Below are positions 50,864 to 59,560 of a DNA stretch of 64,000 nucleotides, piece by piece. A model generated the notes under the pieces. It did not search any database and had not been told where the DNA came from. It was given only the letters and a program-made list of their open reading frames with translations. The DNA is from Streptomyces exfoliatus (GTDB lineage: Bacteria; Actinomycetota; Actinomycetes; Streptomycetales; Streptomycetaceae): contig NZ_JNZP01000023.1 in assembly GCF_000725545.1 (NCBI RefSeq), forward strand, positions 38,991 to 102,990, read 5' to 3'. A program made the position numbers and the translations under genes. How positions within the stretch are numbered: the first letter of the stretch is position 1; every line of letters begins with the position of its first letter.

Positions 50864-51097
50864 CTGCTGCGGCCCCTTGCTCTCGTGTCTGGTTTTCCAA
50901 CCCCCGTGGTCAGAGTGGTCGGATCAGGGAACGAACCGCCTGAGGCGCACGTTCCGCTCTCTCCCGTGGATCATGATGACGTTATCGAAGAGTGACGGTT
51001 CGGCGCAGCTCAGGGCCTGTGCATGACGGAGAGTTCCGGCCATGTCCGATACGACCTGAGGACCGACCCGCCGGGGCCGACGGTCCGTCTGCTCCGC

Positions 51098-52126
51098 TCA
51101 GGTCTGCGGGAGATGGGTCGGCAGCGCCGCCGCGCCCGCCTCGGTGACCCGGGTCGCACCGAAGTAGTCCGGGGTGTCGATCCGGCTGAAGCGGATCACC
51201 GCCCCGGTGCGCGGCGCGTCGATCATGTACCCGCCGCCCACGTAGATGCCGACGTGCCGGATCGCCCGCGAGTTGGTCAGGTCGTCCGAGAAGAACACGA
51301 GGTCGCCCGGGAGCAGCTCGTTCCTGCTCGGGTGCGGCCCGGCGTTGTACTGGTCGTTGGCGACGCGCGGCAGCTCGATCCCGACGCTCAGGTACGCGGC
51401 CTGGGTGAGCCCGGAGCAGTCGAACCGGCCGTTCTGCGCGGCCGTTCCCGTACCGCCCCACAGATACGGGGTGCCGAGCTTCTGCTGCGCGTAGTGGATC
51501 GCGCCGGCCGCCTGCCGGGAGGGGTCGACGCGGCCCGCGGGCCGGGCGAAGCTCTTCTCGAGTGACCGGATGATGCGCACGTAGTTCCGGGTCTCGCTGA
51601 TGGGGGGCACGCCGGCGTGCTTGATCACCCGGTACGCGCCCGCGTTGTACGCCGCCAGCATGTTGTTCGTCAGGTCGCCTGGCACGTTCTTCACGTAGCC
51701 GGCGAGCTCGCAGTCGTACGAGGCGGCGGACGGGATCGCGTCCTTGGGGTCCCAGATGTCCCGGTCTCCGTCCCCGTCGCCGTCCACTCCGTGACCGGCC
51801 CAGGTGCCGGGGATGAACTGGGCGATGCCGCGGGCGTCGGCATGGGAGACGGCCCGCGGGTTCCAGCCGCTCTCCTGGTAGAGCTGGGCGGCGAGCAGCG
51901 CCGGGTTGATGGCGGGACAGAGGTTTCCCCACTTCTGCACGAGCCCCTGGTAGAGAGCGGGCACAGAACCCTTGGCCAAGGCCACGGTGCCGTTCTTGGA
52001 GCTGCCCGCACCGCCGACGAGACCGGCCGCCGCCGAGTACGTACCGATGACGAGCAGTGCGACGAAGCCGATACAGACCCCGAAGGCCCCGCCGGCCACC
52101 AGCCATGCCTTGCCGGCCCTACGCAC
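51098..52126 (-). CDS. bifunctional peptidoglycan hydrolase: SLT + NlpC/P60
   Basis: A 342-residue protein with an N-terminal membrane anchor (WLVAGGAFGVCIGFVALLVIG). A lytic transglycosylase domain follows with catalytic Glu at about 85 (LYQESGWNP), GIAQFIPGTW and AYNAGAYRV. The C-terminal NlpC/P60 endopeptidase has Cys237 (FDCSG) and His in RHVGIYVG. This domain pair is the VirB1-like wall hydrolase of Gram-positive type IV secretion systems. It is divergent from a type IV secretion-like operon, which supports a shared task. GTG 52126 has AAGGGG 9 bases upstream; TTG 52132 is also possible. Confidence 0.92.
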   Translation of the reverse strand: MRRAGKAWLVAGGAFGVCIGFVALLVIGTYSAAAGLVGGAGSSKNGTVALAKGSVPALYQGLVQKWGNLCPAINPALLAAQLYQESGWNPRAVSHADARGIAQFIPGTWAGHGVDGDGDGDRDIWDPKDAIPSAASYDCELAGYVKNVPGDLTNNMLAAYNAGAYRVIKHAGVPPISETRNYVRIIRSLEKSFARPAGRVDPSRQAAGAIHYAQQKLGTPYLWGGTGTAAQNGRFDCSGLTQAAYLSVGIELPRVANDQYNAGPHPSRNELLPGDLVFFSDDLTNSRAIRHVGIYVGGGYMIDAPRTGAVIRFSRIDTPDYFGATRVTEAGAAALPTHLPQT

Positions 52127-52442
52127 CGTCAACCACCCCTTGGCTCATGGCAGTACGCCCCGGGCCCAGTCTAGGCGGACGCCGACGCCGCCCCAAGAGT
52201 GCAACAACGACAATCATTGCCCGGAGTCACTCTCCGTGATACACAGAGTGACCATACGCTTCTTCGCATAGAAACCGGCCACACCACCGCAGGTCAAGAC
52301 GGTCACATCGGTCAAGTGTGCGGGGATCGGGTAAAGAGTGCCGCCAAGCCGTCACACGCGGGCGGTTTCATCAGCGAAGATAGGGCGATGACCCATGCCA
52401 TCCGGCAGGGGCGACAACTACCCCATACGGGCGGTGAGTTAC
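52127..52442. other. 316-bp divergent promoter region with repeat elements
   Basis: No gene seen. It contains an inverted repeat GTCACTCT-n11-AGAGTGAC (52226-52252), three 9-bp direct repeats GGTCAAGAC, GGTCACATC and GGTCAAGTG (52292-52318), and a TAGACT -10-like box (minus strand, about 52170) for the hydrolase gene. The repeats are candidates for shared control of hydrolase and secretion-like operon. No riboswitch fold was recognised. Confidence 0.6.
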
Positions 52443-52751
52443 ATGTACCTGGCGGCTGAAAAAGGCGACATCACCACCATCATCGGTGGAATCGCCCCGA
52501 ACTGGGGCCCTTTCGGGAGTCTGGGCGCCGAAGCGAAGATCATGATCGAGGTCGTGATGGCCGTGGCCATCCTGCTCTGCCTCGGCATCGCCATCTGGGG
52601 AGCGGCCAAACAGCGCATCGGCGCGACCGCCCTCCGCGACACGTTCAGCGCGGAACAGGGCAAGGGCCTGATCGTGGCCGGCCTGACCGGCGTCTTCATC
52701 ATCGGCTCCCTGGGGACGCTCTTCACCATCGTGTACGGGATGGCCGTCTGA
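52443..52751 (+). CDS. two-helix membrane protein, VirB2/pilin-like
   Basis: A 102-residue protein from ATG 52443. A short N-terminus with Gly/Ile-rich TTIIGGIAPNWGPFG precedes helix 1 (MIEVVMAVAILLCLGIAIWG), a polar loop (AAKQRIGATALRDTFSAEQG) and helix 2 (LIVAGLTGVFIIGSLGTLFTI). The size and two-helix layout match VirB2/TrbC-type subunits of type IV secretion systems. First gene of the secretion-like operon. No signal peptide cleavage site is clear. Confidence 0.65.
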   Translation: MYLAAEKGDITTIIGGIAPNWGPFGSLGAEAKIMIEVVMAVAILLCLGIAIWGAAKQRIGATALRDTFSAEQGKGLIVAGLTGVFIIGSLGTLFTIVYGMAV

Positions 52752-52850
52752 TTCCCCGTCGGAACCGGCCCTCCTGAGATTGCGTTCCCTGATGTCCAGT
52801 CATGTTGCAGCACTGCCCGTACCGCGAACCAGTGAGGGGGCGTACCCGGC

Positions 52851-53687
52851 ATGAGTCCCGGTGACGAGCACGACAGCTTCGGCGGCGTGGGCGGCTCGGG
52901 CCAGACCCGGACCCGCCTGCCCGAGGGCAACAGCGGCGACGTCTACGGCGGCGCCCGCCGCCCCGTCCGCAGCCCCCGCTCCCTCATCACGGTCGTGGGC
53001 GTGGTGGTCCTCCTCATCGCGGCCATCGCCTTCGCCAACCGCGGCGGCGCCGACCCGGCGGACGCGTCGGACCCCACCTCCGGCACCCCGGGCAAGACGG
53101 CCCCCACGGCGGCGACGGGCGTCCGCCCCGTCACGGGCAAGAACGGCGCGATCCCCACGGGCCACGCCCACGACGAACAGGGCGCCCAGAGCGCGGCGAC
53201 GAACTACGCGGTGGCGCTGGGCTCGACGGGCATGTTCCAGGACGGCCCCCGCGAGGACATCGTGCGCGCGACCCACGACCCCGCCGTCGCGGACGACCTG
53301 CTGAAGCGGCTGGACACCTCCTACTCGGAAGGCTTCCTGACCAGCATCGGACTCGACGCGAACGGCGCCGCCCCCACCGGCCTGACCTTCGTGTCCCGCA
53401 CGGTCCCGGTCGGCGCCAAGGTCGTGGAGTACACGGAGACCTCCGCGACCGTGGAGGTCTGGTGCACCGGCCTCCTCGGCCTGGCCGGAGCGGGCTCGAC
53501 CAAGCCCGTCACCTCCGCGTGGTTCACCCTCACCGAGAAGCTCACCTGGGTCGGGGACGACTGGCGCGTCACGTCGTCGACCCAGACCGAAGGCCCCACA
53601 CCGGTCAACGGCGACAACCGCGCCTCCATGGCCGACGAGATCGCCGCGGCGGTCGAGGGATACGGAGGCTTCACCTATGCCCGCTGA
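52851..53687 (+). CDS. single-span membrane protein, TcpC/VirB8-like
   Basis: A 278-residue protein. Its 40-residue cytoplasmic tail precedes one helix (LITVVGVVVLLIAAIAFAN), a Pro/Thr linker and an extracytoplasmic domain with EVWCTGLLGLAGAGS and SAWFTLTEKLTWVGDDWRV. That is the alpha+beta NTF2-like pattern of VirB8/TcpC proteins. In type IV systems this part scaffolds the channel. GAGGGGG precedes ATG 52851. It overlaps the next gene by 11 bases. Confidence 0.65.
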   Translation: MSPGDEHDSFGGVGGSGQTRTRLPEGNSGDVYGGARRPVRSPRSLITVVGVVVLLIAAIAFANRGGADPADASDPTSGTPGKTAPTAATGVRPVTGKNGAIPTGHAHDEQGAQSAATNYAVALGSTGMFQDGPREDIVRATHDPAVADDLLKRLDTSYSEGFLTSIGLDANGAAPTGLTFVSRTVPVGAKVVEYTETSATVEVWCTGLLGLAGAGSTKPVTSAWFTLTEKLTWVGDDWRVTSSTQTEGPTPVNGDNRASMADEIAAAVEGYGGFTYAR

Positions 53688-55011
53688 CCGCAGCATCGCG
53701 GGGCGCGCGGCGGCCACCGCAGCCGTCGCCCTCCTCTCCGTACCGTTCCTGTCGCTCTCGGCCGCCCAGGCCGCGCCCACGCCGACCCCGACGGCGCCCA
53801 CCCCGTCCCCGAGCGCCTCCAACAACGACTGCGGCCTCATCGTGGGGCAGGCCCGGGACCTGTGCGAGAAAGGCCAGCCCGGTGGAGGCGGTGGCGCCTC
53901 CGTCACCGAACCCACGGCCGCGCTCGACCCGCTGTCGTCCCTCGCCCGCGGCTGCGCCGACGCCGCCATCGCCACCATCGACTACCTCTCCAAGGCCGTC
54001 AAAGAGACCGCCGACGTCGACTTCACCAACACGGAGTTCCTCGGCCGGTACGCGATCGTCTTCGCCGCCTCCACCTTCCTCACCCTCCTCCTCTGGCTCC
54101 TCGCCGTCGCCAAGCGGGCCGTCCGCGGCGTCCCCCTCACCACCGCGCTCTCCGAAGCCATCGGCTTCCTCTGGCTGACCGTCCTGGCCTCCGCCTTCAC
54201 GCCCCTGATCCTCTACACCGTCGTCAACGCCACCGACGCCGTCACCGAGGTCATCGCCTCCGGCACCGGCCAGCAGACCGACGTCTTCTTCGGCAGCTTC
54301 AAGCAGGCCCTCCAGAAGGGCGACAGCATCGGTGGCGGCCCCATCATGCTGATCATCGTGTCCCTGGTGACCGTCGTCGCCGCGGGCGTGCTCTACCTGG
54401 AGCTGTTCCTCCGCGCCGTGATGCTCTACGTCGGCGCGCTCCTCGGCGTCGTCGTCTACTCCGGCCTCGTCGACAAGAACATGTGGGGCCACGTCCGCCG
54501 CTGGGCCGGCATCATGATCGCGATCATCCTCGTCAAGCCGGTCATCGTCATCGTCCTCGGCCTGGCGGGCGCGCTCTCCTCCGGCACCGGCCCCGACTCG
54601 TTCTCCGCCGTCGTCTCCGGCCTCGCGATCATCCTGCTCGCGATCTTCGCCTCCGCGATGATCTACCGCTTCGTCCCCGGCTTCGGCGACGAGATCGCCG
54701 CCTCCCGGAACAACCGCCTCCACCGCGCGGGCGAGAACACCGCCGCCGCCGTCATGACCTCCCCCGCCTCCCTCGTCTCCCAGGGAATCAAGACCCACAG
54801 CTCCCGCGGCGACGGCGGCCAGTCCTCCCAGGGCTCCGGCCCCCGCCCCGCCAACCCCATGTCCGGCGGCATGGCCGCCCACAGCAGCCGCGGCGGAAGC
54901 GGCGGCGGGAGCGGCGGCGGCGCCACTCCCCCACCCGCACCCCGTAGCAGCAGCCCCACCGCGGGCACCCCGCACAGCAACCGCAAGAACTCTGGAGGTG
55001 GAGGGCGTTGA
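53677..55011 (+). CDS. polytopic membrane protein, VirB6/TrbL-like
   Basis: A 444-residue protein. A signal peptide (AAATAAVALLSVPFLSLSAAQA, shown as location) precedes a Pro/Thr region and a Cys-bearing segment. Then come five to six helices (YAIVFAASTFLTLLLWLLAV, IMLIIVSLVTVVAAGVLYLE, IIAIILVKPVIVIVLGLAG-like), and a C-terminal cytoplasmic tail of about 100 residues rich in Ser, Gly and Pro. This is the architecture of VirB6/TrbL channel proteins. Its stop overlaps the next start (TTGA). Confidence 0.7.
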   Translation: MPADRSIAGRAAATAAVALLSVPFLSLSAAQAAPTPTPTAPTPSPSASNNDCGLIVGQARDLCEKGQPGGGGGASVTEPTAALDPLSSLARGCADAAIATIDYLSKAVKETADVDFTNTEFLGRYAIVFAASTFLTLLLWLLAVAKRAVRGVPLTTALSEAIGFLWLTVLASAFTPLILYTVVNATDAVTEVIASGTGQQTDVFFGSFKQALQKGDSIGGGPIMLIIVSLVTVVAAGVLYLELFLRAVMLYVGALLGVVVYSGLVDKNMWGHVRRWAGIMIAIILVKPVIVIVLGLAGALSSGTGPDSFSAVVSGLAIILLAIFASAMIYRFVPGFGDEIAASRNNRLHRAGENTAAAVMTSPASLVSQGIKTHSSRGDGGQSSQGSGPRPANPMSGGMAAHSSRGGSGGGSGGGATPPPAPRSSSPTAGTPHSNRKNSGGGGR

Positions 55012-56561
55012 CGACCCAGTCCCAGCCGGTCGCGCCCCGCCGCACGTATCTCGTGGGCCGCGCCCGGCCCAACGCGATCGTCGGCAAGAACCGCGAGACC
55101 GGCGAGATCGCCCTGATCATCGTCGGCGCCTTCCTCGGCATGATGAGCGGACTCCTCGTCCCCCTCCTCCCCCTGCGGATCGCGCTCCTCGCCGGCCTGC
55201 CCATGCTCGCGATCGCCGCCGTGTACCTCCCGTACAAGCACCGCACCTTCTACAAGTGGTTCGAGATCAACCGCAGCTACAAGCGGATGCTCAAGCGCGG
55301 CACGGCCTACCGCTCCGTCGTCTCCGAGGCCGGCACCCGTCTCGACGGCCGCGAGGTCGAGGTCGGCCCGCCGCCCGGCATCGGCCGCGTCGGCTGGCTC
55401 GCCGCCCCCTTCGGCCCCGACGAGATCGCCGTCCTCCTGCACGCCGACCGCCGCACCGTCACCGCCGCCATCGAGATCGAGGGCCCCGGCGTCGGCCTGC
55501 GCGACAGCGAGGACCAGGAGGCCCTGGTCGACCGCTTCGGCACCCTCCTCAAGCACGTCGCCAACGGCGACGGCTTCGTCACCCGCCTCCAGATGCTCGC
55601 CCGCACCCTCCCCGCCGACCCCGACGCCCACGCCAAGGACGTCGGCCAGCGAGGCGACCCGCACGCGCCCGCGTGGCTCATGGAGTCGTACGACCAGCTC
55701 CAGTCGATGGTCTCCACCTCCAGCGAGCAGCACCGCGCCTACCTCGTCGCCTGCATGCACTACACGCGCGAACTCGCCGCCGAGGCCAACGCCATGGCCC
55801 GCGCCGCCCGGCACGCCTCCGGCGCCCGCCGCCTCGACCGCGACGCCGGCCTCGCCGTCGTCATGGCCCGCGAGCTCACCGACATCTGCGCCCGCCTCGC
55901 CGAGGCCGACATCCGTGTCCGCCAGCCCCTCGGGCAGTCCCGGCTCGCCTCCCTCGTGCACTCCATGTACGACCCGGACCACCCCATCGACCACATCCAG
56001 GCCATGACGAAACGAAACGCTTGGCCAGCCGAACTCGACGCCATGGAACCGACGTACCTCCAGGCCAAGACCCGCGAGTCCTCGACCCGGGCCCCCTGGT
56101 GCCACGCCACGGCCTGGGTGAAGGAGTGGCCGATGACCCCGGTCGGCGTCAACTTCCTCGCCCCCCTCCTCGTCCACACCCCCGACGTCATCCGCACGGT
56201 CGCCGTCACCATGGACCTGGAACCGACCGAGGTCGCCATCGAGCGCATGCTCACGGAGAAGACCAACGACGAGGCCGACGCCAGCCGCGCCGCCAAGATG
56301 AACCGCACGGTCGACCCCCGCGACATCGCCGCCCACGGCCGGCTCGACCAGCGGGGTGAAGATCTCGCCAGCGGGGCTGCCGGAGTGAACCTGGTCGGGT
56401 ACATCACGGTGTCGTCGCGTTCCCCCGAGGCCCTGGCCCGGGACAAGCGCACGATCAGGGCCTCCGCCGGCAAGTCGTATCTGAAGCTGGAGTGGTGCGA
56501 CCGCGAGCACCACCGGGCCTTTGTGAACACCTTGCCGTTCGCGACCGGCATCCGCCGCTAA
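55008..56561 (+). CDS. SCO6880 family protein (VirB3-VirB4 N-terminal-like)
   Basis: A 517-residue protein from TTG 55008 behind GGAGG. Two N-terminal helices (IALIIVGAFLGMMSGLLVPL, LLAGLPMLAIAAVYLP) resemble VirB3/PrgI, followed by a long cytoplasmic domain like the N-terminal half of VirB4. No Walker motif is present here; the ATPase half is the next gene. The protein belongs to the family named after S. coelicolor SCO6880. This split, membrane-anchored arrangement is found in actinobacterial type IV-like systems. Confidence 0.75.
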   Translation: MTTQSQPVAPRRTYLVGRARPNAIVGKNRETGEIALIIVGAFLGMMSGLLVPLLPLRIALLAGLPMLAIAAVYLPYKHRTFYKWFEINRSYKRMLKRGTAYRSVVSEAGTRLDGREVEVGPPPGIGRVGWLAAPFGPDEIAVLLHADRRTVTAAIEIEGPGVGLRDSEDQEALVDRFGTLLKHVANGDGFVTRLQMLARTLPADPDAHAKDVGQRGDPHAPAWLMESYDQLQSMVSTSSEQHRAYLVACMHYTRELAAEANAMARAARHASGARRLDRDAGLAVVMARELTDICARLAEADIRVRQPLGQSRLASLVHSMYDPDHPIDHIQAMTKRNAWPAELDAMEPTYLQAKTRESSTRAPWCHATAWVKEWPMTPVGVNFLAPLLVHTPDVIRTVAVTMDLEPTEVAIERMLTEKTNDEADASRAAKMNRTVDPRDIAAHGRLDQRGEDLASGAAGVNLVGYITVSSRSPEALARDKRTIRASAGKSYLKLEWCDREHHRAFVNTLPFATGIRR

Positions 56562-56581
56562 GGCCGAAGGGGCACCGACCG

Positions 56582-57979
56582 ATGCGAGATCCGCTGTCCG
56601 TCCTCACCGACGCCTTCACCTCCTTCGTCTTCGGAAAGGTGGAGACGACCCGCCTGCCCGTCCGCACCTCCACCGGACAGGCCCAGGCCGTCTACCTGCC
56701 GACCGCCGCCCCCGGCCTCGGCGACTCCGGCGTCATCATCGGCCGCGAGGTCTACAGCGGAAAGGGGTACATCTACGACCCCTTCCAGCTGTACGGGCAG
56801 CAGCTCCCCGCCCCGCACTGGCTGGTCCTCGGCGAGTCCGGCAACGGCAAGTCGGCCCTGGAGAAGACGTACGTGCTCCGCCAGCTCCGCTTCCGCGACC
56901 GGCAGGTCGTCGTCCTCGACGCCCAGGGCGAGGACGGCGTCGGCGAGTGGAACCTCATCGCCCAGGAGCTGGGGATAACCCCCATCCGCCTGGACCCGAT
57001 GGTCGCCAACGACTCCGGGATCCGCCTCAACCCGCTCGACCCGTCGATCACCACGACCGGGCAGCTCGCCCTGCTCCGCACGATCATCGAGGTGGCGATG
57101 GGCCACGGCCTCGACGAGCGCGCCGGCTTCGCGCTCAAGGTCGCCCACGCCTACGTCACCGAGCACAAGACGGACCGCCAGCCGATCCTCACCGACATCG
57201 TCGAGCAGCTCCGCCACCCCAAGGCCGAATCGGCCGAGGCGATGAACGTCGACATAGACGACGTCCGCGCCTGGGGCCTGGACGTCGCCCTCGTCCTCGA
57301 CCGGCTCGTCGACGGCGACCTGCGCGGCATGTTCGACGGCCCGACGACCGTCGGCATCGACCTCGACGCGCCCCTGATCGTCTTCGACCTCTCCCACATC
57401 GACCGCAACTCCATCGCCATGCCCATCCTCATGGCCATCGTCGGCGTCTGGCTGGAACACACCTGGATCCGCCCCGACCGGAAGAAGCGCATCTTCCTCG
57501 TCGAGGAGGCCTGGCACATCATCAACAGCCCGTTCGTGGCGCAGCTCTTCCAGCGGCTGCTCAAGTTCGGCCGCCGCCTCGGCCTGTCGTTCGTCGCCGT
57601 CGTCCACCACCTCTCCGACGTGGTCGACGGAGCGGCCGCCAAGGAAGCGGCGGCGATCCTCAAGATGGCCTCCACCCGGACCATCTACGCCCAGAAGGCC
57701 GACGAGGCACGCAACACGGGCCGGGTCCTCGGCCTGCCCCGCTGGGCGGTGGAGATCATCCCGACCCTCACCCCCGGCATCGCGGTCTGGGACGTCAACG
57801 GCAACGTCCAGGTGGTCAAGCACCTCATCACCGAGAAGGAACGCCCGCTCGTCTACACGGACCGCGCCATGACCGAGTCCTCGGTCACCGATCCCGAACT
57901 GGAGTGGGAGACGGAACAGCGGGCGATCCTCATCGAGCAGCAGCAACTGAACGGCACTTCGCAGTCGACGGTGGCATAG
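56582..57979 (+). CDS. VirB4-like ATPase (ATP-binding half)
   Basis: A 465-residue soluble ATPase. Walker A is GESGNGKS (84-91) and Walker B KRIFLVEEAWH (about 305). LSFVAVVHHLSDV and RNTGRVLGLPRWAVEI are typical of the VirB4/TraG C-terminal region. It would power assembly or transport. ATG 56582 lies 20 bases after the previous stop. Together with the preceding protein it makes one complete VirB4 equivalent. Confidence 0.85.
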   Translation: MRDPLSVLTDAFTSFVFGKVETTRLPVRTSTGQAQAVYLPTAAPGLGDSGVIIGREVYSGKGYIYDPFQLYGQQLPAPHWLVLGESGNGKSALEKTYVLRQLRFRDRQVVVLDAQGEDGVGEWNLIAQELGITPIRLDPMVANDSGIRLNPLDPSITTTGQLALLRTIIEVAMGHGLDERAGFALKVAHAYVTEHKTDRQPILTDIVEQLRHPKAESAEAMNVDIDDVRAWGLDVALVLDRLVDGDLRGMFDGPTTVGIDLDAPLIVFDLSHIDRNSIAMPILMAIVGVWLEHTWIRPDRKKRIFLVEEAWHIINSPFVAQLFQRLLKFGRRLGLSFVAVVHHLSDVVDGAAAKEAAAILKMASTRTIYAQKADEARNTGRVLGLPRWAVEIIPTLTPGIAVWDVNGNVQVVKHLITEKERPLVYTDRAMTESSVTDPELEWETEQRAILIEQQQLNGTSQSTVA

Positions 57980-57983
57980 ACGC

Positions 57984-59549
57984 ATGGACACGGCACGGAA
58001 GGGAGGCGGCGGAGGCATCTCCGACGGGCTGCTGCTCAGCCTCTTCGGGCTCCTCCTCTGCCTCACGGTCCTGGTGTGGACGGCGACCGGCCTGGCCGGT
58101 CTCCTCTCCCACGGCGCCTGGCCGGAGGGCATCACCCTCACGGGCACGCCGTCGGCCCTCCGCTCCCTCGTGACCGCCCCGACGGACCTCCCGGCCGCCT
58201 GGCCGGCCACCCCGCCGGGACAGCTCTCCGGGTACGGGCTCTTCTGGGGCCTGCTGATCGGCGAGGCGATGATCCTGCTGGTCCTCGCCGTCTTCGCGCT
58301 GGGCACGCTGGCCCGCTGGCGAGCGGTCAGGACGAACAGGAAGGCGGGAGCGTACGGTCACGCCCACCCGGCTCCCGTACGGGACGGCCTGACCGCGCCC
58401 GCCCCGACCGAGCCCGTACGGGTCACCCCACCCCGCACGGAGACACCCCCTGCACCCGCACCGCCCCTGACCCCCACCCCGACACCCACACCCGCACCGG
58501 CACCCACACCCGCACCCGCACCGGCACCGGCACCGGCACCGGCACCGGCAGATCCGACACCGACACCCGTCATTCCCGCACCGCCCGCCGCACCCGCCCC
58601 AGTCGTCACACCCGCCCCGGCAGCGTCACCCCGTACCGTCTACGGCCCCCGGGAAACCCGTCACCCCGCCGCCGTGCAGGCGATCCGGGACGCCGAGGGC
58701 CCCGTCCTCGTCGTCACCTCCGACCCCACCGTCTGGTCGACGACGAAGGACGCGCGCGGCAAGCTCGGCCCGGTCCTGGTCCACGACCCCGGCCACCTGT
58801 GCGACACCCCCGCCCGGCTCCACTGGTCCCCGTCCGAGCACTGCGAGGACCCGGACGTGGCCGCGCAGCGAGCCGTGGCCCTGCTCGCCCCCGTCCGCCC
58901 GCACTCCCGCCTGGACGCGGCCACCGCCGACACCGCGGAAACGCTCCTGCGCTGCTGGCTGCACGCCGCCGCCGTCGACGGCCGCCCCTTCCGCCAAGTC
59001 CACCGCTGGGCACAGGGCGCCGGTGCCCACGAGCCGGTACGGATCCTCCGCAGCCACCCCAAGGCGGCGTCGGGTTACGCAGGCCTCCTGGAATCGGCCC
59101 TGACGGCACACCCCGAAAGCCGCCGCCTGGCACAGGAACTGACGGCACGTGCGCTGGCGGCACTCTCCTCGATCCACATCCGGGAGGCCTGCACCCCGAA
59201 CCGAACGGATTCGCTCGCGCTGGCATCTTTCGTCCCCGAAGGGGGCACGCTGTACGTGGTGGGGGAACCGATCGAGGATCCCCGCACCGACCCCGGCGCG
59301 ATGCCGCTCCTGACGGCCCTCGCCGCAAGCGTGGTCGAGCACGGCCGCCGCATGGCCGCACGGTCATCCGACGGTCGGCTCGACCCACCACTGACGCTCG
59401 TCCTCGACGACGTCGCCGCCGTGGCCCCGCTCCCGCAGCTCCCGCAGCTCCTCGCCACCGGCCACGGCCAGGGCCTCCCGACCCTGGCCCTGATGCGCTC
59501 CGCCGAACAGGCCCGATCACGCTGGCCGGAGGACTCCCTCAGCCGCTGA
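57984..59549 (+). CDS. degenerate VirD4/TraG-like coupling protein
   Basis: A 521-residue protein. Two N-terminal helices (LLLSLFGLLLCLTVLVWTA, FWGLLIGEAMILLVLAVFAL) are followed by an Ala-Pro/Thr-Pro linker of about 80 residues coded by a CCGGCA-type microsatellite. The C-terminal domain matches VirD4: VLVVTSDPTVWSTTKDARGK-like segment, PVLVHDPGHL, and LTLVLDDVAAVAPLPQLPQL, which is the Walker B region. No Walker A is visible, and Walker B ends DD rather than DE, so it probably does not hydrolyse ATP. Last gene of the operon. Confidence 0.65.
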   Translation: MDTARKGGGGGISDGLLLSLFGLLLCLTVLVWTATGLAGLLSHGAWPEGITLTGTPSALRSLVTAPTDLPAAWPATPPGQLSGYGLFWGLLIGEAMILLVLAVFALGTLARWRAVRTNRKAGAYGHAHPAPVRDGLTAPAPTEPVRVTPPRTETPPAPAPPLTPTPTPTPAPAPTPAPAPAPAPAPAPADPTPTPVIPAPPAAPAPVVTPAPAASPRTVYGPRETRHPAAVQAIRDAEGPVLVVTSDPTVWSTTKDARGKLGPVLVHDPGHLCDTPARLHWSPSEHCEDPDVAAQRAVALLAPVRPHSRLDAATADTAETLLRCWLHAAAVDGRPFRQVHRWAQGAGAHEPVRILRSHPKAASGYAGLLESALTAHPESRRLAQELTARALAALSSIHIREACTPNRTDSLALASFVPEGGTLYVVGEPIEDPRTDPGAMPLLTALAASVVEHGRRMAARSSDGRLDPPLTLVLDDVAAVAPLPQLPQLLATGHGQGLPTLALMRSAEQARSRWPEDSLSR

Positions 59550-59560
59550 GGACCCGCCGG

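Noticed and set aside
52127..52442. A ydaO-type riboswitch ahead of the NlpC/P60 hydrolase
   Set aside because: Such riboswitches precede some Streptomyces wall hydrolases, but a TAGACT -10-like box lies only about 40 bases before this start, leaving too short a leader.
52199..52459. A plus-strand frame of 86 codons before the secretion-like operon
   Set aside because: It has no start signal or family resemblance and covers the repeat elements. The ATG at 52443 in another frame gives the real two-helix protein.
58440..58615. CCGGCA/CCCACA microsatellite as a possible CRISPR or regulatory repeat
   Set aside because: It is in frame within the coupling-protein gene and encodes the Ala-Pro linker. 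There are no spacers.
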